Shown: positions 12,350 to 22,115 of the stretch, piece by piece
Position numbering within the stretch: the stretch's first letter is position 1
Layout: each line of letters starts with the position of its first letter
From: Lithospermum erythrorhizon
Taxonomy: Eukaryota > Streptophyta > Magnoliopsida > Boraginales > Boraginaceae
Assembly (NCBI GenBank): GCA_019722365.1
Contig: JADFUC010001080.1
Span: forward strand, 1-64,000
Reading direction: 5' to 3'
DNA: 64,000 nt
Notes under the pieces: generated by a model
The model's input: only the letters and a program-made list of their open reading frames with translations
What the model was told of the DNA's origin: nothing
The model's database searches: none
Position numbers and translations under genes: made by a program

Positions 12350-13246
12350 CATAATCGCCAAAATTCGGCGCCCAGCCAGTAGCAGTCTCGGGTTGGTTGG
12401 GCACGATGGTGGCAATATTGGCATACCTTCACTAATAGATGCTTCCACTTGATCCGCCTCTGTGCGAGGGTGAAGTTCATCATTATCCAGTTGATTCTCT
12501 GAGGATTATGACATTTTATCTGACGAAAGATAACACAAATTGTCATCAAACAAATAAAGGGAAAGGGGCAAATTGGTAAAAATACAAAGACTGTCAAAAT
12601 ATTAGTTTCCCTCCAAACCTAGTGAACTCCCAGCTAAGCGAATTCTCGGCCCGAGTCGGTGAATATATGAATAGTCACAACCGAGGTTAATGAACACGAG
12701 CGGTCAAAAGCGAAAATCCTACCGCCGACACCCCAGAAATTCGAACAAATTTAGGAGAATGCTTCAATAAATTACATGAATCGGAGAAAGGCGAAAATCT
12801 GCTACAAAACTTACAATCATAGCTTGACATACGCGAGCCTCCTAAATATCTAGAAGAAGAAACGATTTTCGTTCTCAAATCAAGACACAAAACACCATGA
12901 AAATTGTAGAGAATAAGTAAACAAAACATTTGCTAAGTTATCAAGAACATACCTTGGGAAGGAACACGAAGTAATTAAGCGAAACTTATGGAAAGGAAGG
13001 AAAAACCGAAGTAGTTATTGAAGGGGATGAAAGGATTTGGGAAGTTAAGGTTTTGTACTTGAAAGTGGAGGATTGGAAAGTACAAAGTTTGAAAGAGAAA
13101 GTACCTTTTATAGGGGACGGGGCCGACATCATTATTACTGGGCGTTTTCGGAAGCCACCTTGTTAATAACCGTCAATTGAGGAAGTGGTGAACTCTTGGG
13201 ATGAAATATCGAGTTATCGAGATGAACTAGATAGTAGTCGGCGGTA
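12350..13246 (-). other. Possible captured or truncated gene 5' end
   Basis: On the minus strand there is a TATA-like CCTATAAAAGG near 13,105. A pyrimidine-rich leader and a possible splice donor (CCAAG|GTATGT near 12,950) follow. An 80-codon frame runs from 12,929 to 12,687; its second half, from MSSYDCKFC, is rich in Ser, Arg and Phe like a plastid transit peptide. It stops without joining any recognisable domain and abuts the copia LTR. The layout suggests a duplicated promoter and first exon, but I do not recognise the protein, and an LTR/leader of an unknown element is an equally good reading. Confidence 0.25.
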
Positions 13247-14811
13247 AACTCTTATCTACGCTAAAGAAGTATAGGACCACAGCATATACACTAAGTATAA
13301 GGCACACCGCACTTATACACTAAGTATAAGGCACATATAAATCGCATATCACGCAAGGGAAGAGTCGCTAACCACCAATATTGACATAAAATTCGAATCC
13401 ACGATGCCAAGTCACCTCGAGTCATACATAACTTCCCCAACAAGTCACCTCTCAATAACCGGCTACTCTGCTCCCAAAACTAATATCCAAGCTCCACGGC
13501 TAAACATCTCACATTATTAAAGTCAAACTGTCGCCGTAAGGCCACATAAATCATAAGTGCCAGTGACTGAGAAATCGAAATATAAGTTGAAGGTTAATTT
13601 GTACTTACCTGAAGCAATCTTGGCCACAGGAATATAATCACATAATCACATCATGGCTCACATAATCATATCACAATAACATGTTCACACAATTTAAACT
13701 AAATGCGTAAAGTCACGCCCAAATTAAATCTTCGCCTCACTAGGCCCCACCACAAACAGCCGAAAAGACCATCAAAATCGCCTTACTTTTCCACGATAAA
13801 GCTTTAAACGACACCGAGAGAAAGTATAATCGAAGACTACTCTCGGCGTTCTAGAAGATACATAACCAACTCTTAGGGAACTATCTCTAAACTTGATCCT
13901 AACATGAAGGATAAACTATCGAATTATAATCACGTGAATAGCGGCCAATTGATTCCCGCTAAATTTAACACTCGGCTTTCTCATTACAAATCGGCTTATA
14001 ACTTCGTTTCTAGTTAATTAAGCAGTCTATAATTAACAAATCTATACTCCGAAATATCAATTATAACTCAACTTGGAATGAACACTTTTCCAACACCAAC
14101 ACCCTTTAATCAATTTTAAATCACCAATTTAACATCATAACAACTATAATAAGGTCCAATATAACCTCCACACGTTTTAAAGTCTTAGAAAATATCAACC
14201 TAAAAATTCAACAGCAACCTAAAAATCAACTTCGACCATAACGTCCCTCAAGCTTGATCTCTAAATCAAGATTCATGTATCAGTGCAGCCACAACCAACT
14301 AAGATTTATCACTTAAAATTCAATTGTAAATTCAACTAAAAGTCAACTATGTCAAAACCCAAGAAATATCTGAAAGACTTGAAATTTCTTACCTTAACTT
14401 CGAAGAAAATGATGGGAGAAAGATATTCTACAACGATCTTGGGTTTGGCGACAATCGAATAGAAATGGAAAAATGAAATTTTTTTAAGGGGAGGGGTGAA
14501 TATCTGGAAGCCAAGAGGAAAAAGATGATGATGAAGTATTTGTGATGATGTGGAAGATAAGCATGCCAAGATATTTGAAAAAAAAAACCTCGAGTCCCGT
14601 TGGTTTTGGTTAATTCTCATTTTATCGTGCACAATCTCACAGAGGCGATTTCCAAAGATAAAATTCTTCACTGGCAAGCACTACTAAATTATAAATGTAG
14701 TGTGAAAAAAATTTACGAAATAATATTATCGCCAAAATTAATTATACTATCGAGGTCCACCGCCGGCCGAAAAAATTAATTTTTTTCTTTTTACGTACTT
14801 GAGTTATTCTG
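13247..14811 (-). mobile_element. Chromovirus 3' LTR, truncated
   Basis: Similar to 19,150-20,756 in the same orientation, including TATAAATCGCATATCAC, the block AATCACATCATGGCTCACAT, TTTCTTACCTTAAC, and the end region CGTACTTGAGTTATTCTG (compare CGTAGCAGGTTATTACA). The part matching 18,229-19,150 is absent: similarity stops at AAACTCTTATCT (about 13,247). The 3' LTR of this minus-strand element is therefore missing about 0.9 kb of its end. Its TATAAGGCACA minisatellite at 13,285-13,335 has only two units. Confidence 0.8.
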
Positions 14812-15100
14812 ATCTACCCGCTAATAAAAAATTTACGACCTCGAAATTTAACAACTGAACAATCAAAGCGAGAACAATATAATAACTTACAAAATCAATG
14901 TCAAAATAAAAGCAATACTAACTCAACTCGTCCCATTGTGAAATCACGATCTAACCAGCACTGGCATCCTACGATAACACTGCGGTCTACCGTCTAGGTC
15001 TTCCGAAATTCTAAGATTCGATCCACAAGCAGTCGAACTCTCATATAGTGAAAAATCTCCCATTAAACTCACGACATCAAAATACGACTCAGTGTTTCAT
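14812..15100 (-). other. Element tail where integrase should be
   Basis: Between the RNase H end and the 3' LTR there are only about 290 bp. In chromoviruses integrase (and often a chromodomain) lies here and takes more than 1 kb. No HHCC, DDE or chromodomain-like reading is visible, so that segment has been deleted. Confidence 0.6.
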
Positions 15101-17950
15101 CCTATAGGATCCTTTGATTTCCACTTTCTACTTAATGTATCGGCTATTACATTTGCACTTCCCTTGGTACTCAATAGTCAAGTCTAATCAACTTTGATGA
15201 ACTCCATCCACCTCCTCACGCCTCAAATTCAAATCTCCTGCGTGGTAGATAACAGCTCTTATGATGCATGAAACATATATGGCATTTAACTTGTCTGATT
15301 ATGAATTTCAGCGCTTAAAGAAGACTATAAGCCATTGGCTGAGATCCTTAGGTCGGATAGTTCTTCTGCGTAGTTTCTCAAGCTGTCGGGAAGCATAGGC
15401 AATCACCTTCCCATTACGCCGGAAACGCTTTTGATCACGATCACGGCGTCGGCCTCATCGTAGCCACCGGAGCGAGCGGTATAAATTATAACTTCCACAG
15501 CTAATACCTGAAGCGGTCCCTCCACAATCATCATCGGATCATGGAACACCTTTCTGGTCAACACAGTCAATGGCGTCATGATCGAGGAAAAGTCATTGAT
15601 GAATCTCCTATAATAACGGTAACTTGAAAACTCACCGAATTCGCGCGTAGGGCTCCCAGTATTCCTGACCTCACTTCTTTGGATCAACACAAATACCGCC
15701 GGAAATAACATGACCCGGGGGATTGCACTTTCGCCAACCTTGAACTCACGTTTGGAAAACTTGGCATACAAGCAGTGCTTTATCTGAGTCACCGACACAA
15801 TCTATGAAATGCCTGCAAAACATATATCCCCTCTAGAATATATTAGAATGCTCGTCCAATGAATACACTTACAAACTCATCCAAATATTCCACATGCCGG
15901 TTCATCAAATCCATAAAGGCCGCGGTACACTTGTGATCAAATGGCATCACTATAAACTCATAATGTCCATAACGAGATCGAGCCGATTTGAATATCTCCC
16001 TACGATTCTCAAGCGTGTTAACAGTCCATAAATCAATCTTCGAGAACCTTGGCATCCTTCGGTGATCAAACAAATCGTCAATTACGAAGCCCCGATGGGT
16101 ATCGGTTCTTAATAGTCACTTTATTCCAGCTGTCTAGTCAATCGCAACCTCATAGAACCATCCTTCTTTTCAAAAAAGCTCTTGGTGCACCCACGGAGAT
16201 ACCTCGATCCATTGAATCCATGTCCAACAACTCTTATGGCGAGTCCACTTGATTCTTACCTTTCATTTGGAACCATCACATGCGGTGGAAGAGAATTGGT
16301 GCCATTACCGGAATAACCTCGAATCTCCGCTACGGCGGAAATCCATTAAATCTCAGGCATCACCAGACTCTCACAACAACCAGCGCATCTTCTAATCGCC
16401 TCTTCTCTGCTCAAATCAACCCACGTATCCCGAACCCAACCCACTTTCCGAATCAATCTCCCAGCCTCAGTGCGATACAAAACTTCGAAGAGCAAAATCT
16501 TTCTGTCTCCAGCGGAAATCGGATATAAATTATACGAACCCTTGAAAATAATCTCCTTCGATGGCAATCAATAACGGCATGATGTTTCCACAATCAATCC
16601 GTACACCCAAGATAAGGTCAAAATCGAGAAGCTCAAATGGGAAGTAAATCGACGGACAACAAGCCCGACGCATTACACTCGAAGGGCCGGTCTCATATGC
16701 AGTAACCACAGTGACCACCCCTACTCGCGTCGTAATCTCAAGTGGAGCAGGCAAAGGCACACAACATCTGAGATAAGCGGGAATAAAACTCACGGGAAAT
16801 AATAAAAGTCGTAGCCCGAGAATCAAGCAACTAGCCTCGATATCACACGAAATAATGTACACATGCGCTGGCTCGGGGGTATCATAGCCTCGATGTGTAA
16901 CGGCGCTGAATCACAGCCTCGACCCGGCTCGCTCGGCTGCCCACGGCGCTCCTCTGCGAGGTCCTCCCGGCTCAATACCCGGCCTACGGCCCGGCTAAAT
17001 CGACACATGACTCACGATACCCGCCTCGGCGAAATTTGAGCTATTCTTGAAATCTTAGCACCTCTCCCTATAGGAAGGCTGAGGACACTCCTTCGCCAAA
17101 TGTCATTTAGCGCCGATAGCATAAGACCGCGACCCTGGCGGTAACAGCGGATACCTCTGCCGACCCCAGGAAGACTACTTTGGACCCGCCGGATCACCGC
17201 GGTAGCCCACCGTCAGAAGGAGTAATGCGCTTCAGGCGAGCGCCGAACCTTTAGTGACTACCTGGGGCGACTCTCTTGGTCCGTCCTCCTCACGAACTCT
17301 AGAGCTAGAAGGCCTACCGGAAAAAGAAAGTCTCGAATTCGACTCCTCTAGATCCATTTCACTTCTGCGTCACATGACTCCATTTCCATCTTGGCTGCGT
17401 TCCTGCGCATAGGCCCAGTAAAATCCATGGTGAGATCACGGTGGCGTATCTCCCCGTCAACTCATCCACAGTCTAATGATGTCTCTTCGCCTCTACCAAA
17501 TAAACATCGAGAGTAATTAAAGCGCGGATGGCTGGTAACATCTACCATCTGCAGCCTCCGGCGGCCTCGAACCGAGTCAAACGAAATCATTTCTCGAGGC
17601 CGCCATGTAGGTTTCTAGGCAATAATTCTCCCGGAAGAGCTCAACAAATCGCTCCCGAGACCACATGAACACTCCCCTCACCATGATGGAGGCAACAGGT
17701 TCTCAGCCAGGTCAGGCGCCTCGTGAAGTCTATAAGTATAAAAACCACTCTCATCTCGCCCTTGATCCCATTCGGCTCAAAAATCGAGCTTCTATGTCGG
17801 GCGAACTCAATAGCTTTGCTCACAGCGAACCCTACGCAAACCCGGAGGATCCCTCTTGAGAAACGATCAAACAACTTGCTGCAGGAATTCGGCCCCACAT
17901 TCTTTCGACCACACGAGCACTCCTTGTTTTCCTCTACGATTTCACCTCAG
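15100..17950 (-). pseudogene. Chromovirus gag-pol remnant without integrase
   Basis: Minus-strand order is as follows. Gag-like sequence lies at about 17,950-17,200. A broken zinc knuckle (GIRCYRQGRG, second Cys lost) lies near 17,150. Protease lies at 16,862-16,530 (PLPAPLEITTRVGVV and LLDFDLILGV recognisable, catalytic DSG lost). RT lies at about 16,210-15,560: KEGWFYE, then a reading like TIKNRYP, FSKIDL and RYGHYEFIVMPF. The active site that should read F/YxDD reads FIGR near 15,850. The connection domain (LYAKFSKREF, YYRRFINDFS) follows. RNase H is at 15,500-15,100 (GKVIAYASRQLEKL and ANVIADTLSRK). The RT wording places it near Tekay/Del chromoviruses. Stops and frameshifts are frequent. 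Confidence 0.87.
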
Positions 17951-18204
17951 CCTCCTCAGCGTACTCGGAAAGCGCACCCCGGACCTTGCAGTCCACCTTT
18001 ATACTCCTTCAGCGTATACCACTGCAATTTCGGTCTCCTCTGACCCAGCACCTCTCATTTCTGCCGCCTCGGGCACTACGGGTGGCGTCCTCAGCCAGTC
18101 TCACACTTAACAAAGAAAGACTCGAGACTTTTACAAAGACACGCTCACAACGACTCAAAAGGGGAAAAAACAAGTCGACACGCAGCCACACGGATACCCA
18201 GTGT

Positions 18205-18228
18205 CCCGAAACCTAAGCTCATTAAAAT
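18205..18228 (-). other. Degenerate tRNA-Met-type primer-binding site
   Basis: On the minus strand, right after the LTR end GGTCGTTACA, the sequence is ATTTTAATGAGCTTAGG. Gypsy and other plant elements primed by initiator tRNA-Met normally have TGGTATCAGAGC there. The GAGCTTAGG part is kept and the TGGTATC part is mutated. The position is exactly right for a PBS, which fixes the inner edge of this LTR at 18,229. Confidence 0.6.
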
Positions 18229-20756
18229 TGTAACGACCATGGCCAGTCGGCCGCCTGAAGTGAGAGTCATTAAAATCCGGAACACGAGTCACCCAGATCG
18301 ATGGGCGACTCGGTTTAAAACACAATTCGTTTCATCAAAATGTGATCACAATTAAGTTTCCCAAATCAAAGCGGTTTTAAAATTTATAATCCATCGGTGA
18401 TATCGAAGCGACCCGACCCATATATATACCGCAATATCCCAGAAATAAAGTAATGCCGGCAAGGCTAAAAAAGATGATACATCTTGTATCCACGAATACA
18501 AAATGACAACAGCCGACAAGGCTAAAAGTTTCAAAAGAAAATACAACAAGTAAAGCGATTGACAACATATCAAAATCAGTTGTGAGAATCCTGCATACTG
18601 ATGCTCACACAGCCACTCGGAACAAAACTCTCAAACAACCTCTTGGCTCAAGCTGCCGCTGTCGACGCCACAAAATGAAATGCCGCCCAATGCGAAAGGG
18701 TGTATCTGCGAAGCTTAGTGAAACTTAACACATGGGTGAACTTCTGATCTGAGCAGGTCGATGATAATATGAGCCGTCAAATATGAATCTGATACATATA
18801 TCAGGGACTACCTAAAAGGTCATACAATATAATTCTGAGAGTCTCGGACATAATACATGAAGATATAATAGAAGGTTTCGGCAAGCACACAATTCACAGA
18901 AAATCAATAGACTCAGCTTAACGACTAAAACTCTAGTCATGTTATCGCATCTACTGCATTATACACTTTTGATTAGCACACCTACAATGCGCTGCTCAAT
19001 CGAATTACACTGCGGGAATGGACTAATCAATAATCACCCCGCTGACATACCGCGTTATAAGGCCAAAACCCCGCACTTATACACAAAGTATAAGGCACAC
19101 CGCACTTATACACAAAGTATAAATGGCGCAGCTCTTATCGCTTCATATAAGACATAAACTCTTATCTGGCCCCAAGTATAAGGCACACCGCGCTCACTAA
19201 GTATAAGGCACACGCTCTTATACACTAAGTATAAGGCACACCGCTACTCTGATATTATAAGGCCACGTATAAATCGCATATCACCGCAAGGAAGGAGAGT
19301 CACTAATCACAATCATCCCAGACATAGGTCGAATCCATTACCGAGTCACCTCGAGTCATACATAACTCTAACCATCACCTCATAATAACCGGCTACTCTA
19401 CTCCCCAGACAATATCCAAGCACCTGACTAAACATCTCTCACGATCGTAAGTCAAACACAATCGCCGACAAGGCCCTGCAGCAGAAATCCATAAAGTCAG
19501 AGGCAAGGCCACAAAAATCGGCTAAGTTGGGAGTTCAAGCTATTACTTACCTCGAAGCAATCTTGGCATACGAATATAATCACATAATCACGTCATGGCT
19601 CACATAATCATATCAACGATAACATGTTCACACAATTTAAACTAGAAATGCGTAAAGTAACACAGGTGAGATAAATCTTTCGCTCTGTTGAAATTTACCC
19701 GCAAACCGCGAAAGACAATCAGGAGTATTTGCCCTTTTTCCACGATCGAGCGCCTAAACAACACCAGAAAGTATAATCAAGACCTGCTACTATATCGGCG
19801 TTCTAAAAGATACATAACTTGACTCTTAGAGGCTATCTCTAAGCAGTCTAACATGAAGGATAAACTATCGAATTATAATCTCATCGGACACAACCCAATT
19901 GATTCCCGCTAAATTCCATCTTATCACTTTCATTTACAAATCGACTTATAAGTCATTCTAGTTAATCGGCGGGTCTATAATTAACAATCTATACTCGAAA
20001 TATCAATTATAACTCAACTTGGAATTAACACTTTTTTAACATAACGCCGCTTTAATCGATTTTAAATCATCAATTTAACATCGCCAACAACTATAATAAA
20101 GGTCCCAAATATAACGTCCTACACATTTTAAAGTCTTAGAAAAATATCAACCCTAAAAAGTCACTTGAAAACCTAAAAAGTCAACTTGACCATGCGTCCT
20201 CAAACGATCTCTAAATCACGAATTAAATCACTTATATAAAATGCTTGGAACCATAACCAGCTAAGATTTATCACTTAAAATTCAATTATGGAAAAGTCAA
20301 CTAAAAAGTCAACTATGTCAAACCCCAAAATATATCGAAAGACATGAAATTTCTTACCTTAACTCGAAGATGATGGGAAAGATATTCTCGGCCGATCTTG
20401 AGTTTGGCGACATGTCCAGAAATGGAAAAAATGAATTTTTTAAGGGAGGGAGTGAATATCTCGGCCAAAGGAAAAGATGGCGATGAAGAGTGTTGTGATG
20501 ATGTGGAAGATAAGCGTACCAGATATTTTAAAAAACCTCTCGAGTCAGATTCGGTTTCGGTTAATTCTCAGCTTATCGTACCTAAATCTCCACGAACCCG
20601 ATTTCAAGATAAAATTCTTCCTGGCAAGCACTACTAAATTATAAATGTAATTCGGCGAAAAAAATTTCTGAAATAATGTATCGCCGAAATTAATTATACT
20701 ATCCGAGGTCCGCGCCGACCAAAAAATTAATTTTTTTTTCGTAGCAGGTTATTACA
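18229..20756 (-). mobile_element. Chromovirus 5' LTR, full length
   Basis: The plus-strand ends are TGTAACGACC at 18,229 and GGTTATTACA ending at 20,756, giving a 2,528-bp LTR with TG...CA termini. The inner edge is confirmed by the neighbouring PBS remnant. It pairs with the truncated 3' LTR at 13,247-14,811, so the element spans 13,247-20,756. Related LTR pieces are at 1-436, 9,467-11,971 and 55,519 to about 57,450. Confidence 0.83.
19071..19245. repeat. LTR minisatellite, TATAAGGCACA units
   Basis: About six imperfect copies of a roughly 29-bp unit, CCGCACTTATACACTAAGTA followed by TAAGGCACA. The unit contains a near-palindrome (CTTATACACTAAGTATAAG). The homologous array in the LTR copy at 57,107-57,363 is in the opposite orientation and of different length, and the 13,285-13,335 copy has two units. 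Confidence 0.88.
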
Positions 20757-21479
20757 AAGGGGCACTACCGTACATACGGAGATCATATAAAACAGGATTT
20801 AGCCTATCCTCAAAGACCGAACTTATTCCTTGTTCATACATTCTTAAGCTATCGAGAATATTGATCACATAAGAAATAAGGGGGCAATTGATATGGGTAA
20901 AACATATTTACCCAAGCGTATTTATAAGAATTAGCGAGTTGTATGGAAATGGACTGTTCATCCCATTCGCATACTGGGTTAGTACTATAACAGCCCATCT
21001 AAAGTTGTCCACCCAGACACGTGTCACTTATGCTGATTAACTCGACTTAAAGCTGATACATGTCTGTATCTTATCTTACTCTAAATACAGTACTATTTCA
21101 CCATTTGAGGTAATCTAAAATTCTCTCTCTTAGTACTTTTTACTCTCTTCGAATCGCTACTAACTTAAGCATGAATTATGCGTGAGTCATCTGCGACCGC
21201 TTCGGAGTCTAATGGCGACTCACGGAGATTTACCGTTCTCTTGGGGAAAGCCGATAGGCGAATCACTTGTCCCGGAGGCGAGTAAATGGGCGAATTCACA
21301 TGAAGGATTTGACTTCCTTAGAATACGGTGGTAATAAATTGATTTGATTCCCCAATCCAACATGGACGGGATCAAATTAATTTTACCGGAAATATAGGCG
21401 GATCGGGTTAATTACCCTCGTTTGGAAAATATATGGGTATACAACTTGATGTTATATAATATATAAAAGCCAAATCTTC
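20757..21479. other. Unassigned repeat-like DNA, possible other gypsy LTR fragment
   Basis: No gene is visible. GGGGGCAATTGATATGGGTA near 20,880 and the stretch around 21,170-21,250 (TCTAATGGCGACTCACGGAG) resemble the LTR end and primer-binding area of Athila/Tat-type gypsy elements, but no coding region or second LTR is attached. This is a guess from wording and not a firm call. Confidence 0.35.
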
Positions 21480-21730
21480 AATGATATTATCGATAAGATT
21501 AAAAATCGTATTCTCCTAGGATACCAAATTTCTTAACCAAGTAGGCAAAATAATTCTTACTAAATCTGTACTAATTAGTACTCTTGTCTATCCTATGTAT
21601 ATTGATCAATTTTGGGCTAAAACCCTGTACTCCCTGGATTCGAGTATGGCAAATTTCTTATGGGTCGATAAAGGTATTCGTAAAATTTGTTGGATTAATT
21701 GGAATTGCTTAGATTTAATAATAATTAGTT
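21480..21730 (+). pseudogene. L1-type LINE reverse transcriptase fragment
   Basis: Conceptual reading gives IKNRILLGYQIS, then a SRQNNSY segment, then SLDSSMANFLWVDKGIRKIC and WINWNCL. This matches the C-terminal part of plant L1-type reverse transcriptases, where a typical order is GWK..LSQAGR..LIKSV..P.Y, then ..IDS..ANFLWG....RKIHWV.W..LC. Two stops occur before position 21,595. The piece is 5'-truncated, as LINE copies usually are, and no poly(A) tail is visible. Confidence 0.72.
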
Positions 21731-22050
21731 TTACTATTTTCAATGAAAACGATTTTTTTTTGTTAGATAATGAATTAAATTGTGACAGATTTGAGTAACT
21801 CTTGAACATCAACATGACATTTTGTCGCATGTTATAACATCTCGAACCTAAAAAGCGATAAATTTGTCATACACGCGCCAAAATAGTGTTGGGTTTGAGG
21901 GTGAAATAGTATTTGCCTCACTGTTGCGAGTGTAGTAGTTGAAAAAATTTCGTTAGAGGAAGTAAAATTATCGTTCCCATTAAAAAAACGTTATTTGAAG
22001 CGTTGGGTTTAGCTTTAACCTTGACTCCAGCTTCCACAAGCTCAACCCCA
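21731..22050. promoter_or_regulatory. Upstream region of the FHA gene
   Basis: About 320 bp between the LINE fragment and the TATA box. No further element is recognisable. The promoter of the FHA gene must lie here unless it reaches into the LINE and LTR sequence to its left. Confidence 0.4.
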
Positions 22051-22059
22051 TATATAAAA
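22051..22059 (+). promoter_or_regulatory. TATA box of the FHA gene
   Basis: TATATAAAAG at 22,051-22,060 lies 65 bp before the ATG at 22,116. Transcription from about 22,083 would leave a leader of about 30 nt. The spacing fits a plant TATA promoter. Confidence 0.55.
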
Positions 22060-22115
22060 GCGTGGTCAATTAGGTCGTTCAAAACCCCCGCCATAATCAA
22101 CCACCACTCTACACT

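Larger units (their letters stand above)
8931..12350 (+). mobile_element. Copia 3' LTR interrupted by a chromovirus LTR
   Basis: The first part (8,931 to about 9,466) starts GTTGGAAATCGGCATATTG and carries a TATA-like CTTATATAAAGG near 9,410. It then stops. The LTR resumes after 11,971: TTCTAGCAAATCCAATCACG (12,093-12,112) matches the antisense LTR copy at the same relative position once the 2.5-kb insert is removed. The right end is uncertain, about 12,350 or a little beyond. Open frames here, such as 11,969-12,235 on the minus strand, are not genes. Confidence 0.7.

Noticed and set aside
16049..16528. Plus-strand frames opposite the chromovirus pol
   Set aside because: The minus strand reads as RT and protease; the plus-strand frames are shadows.
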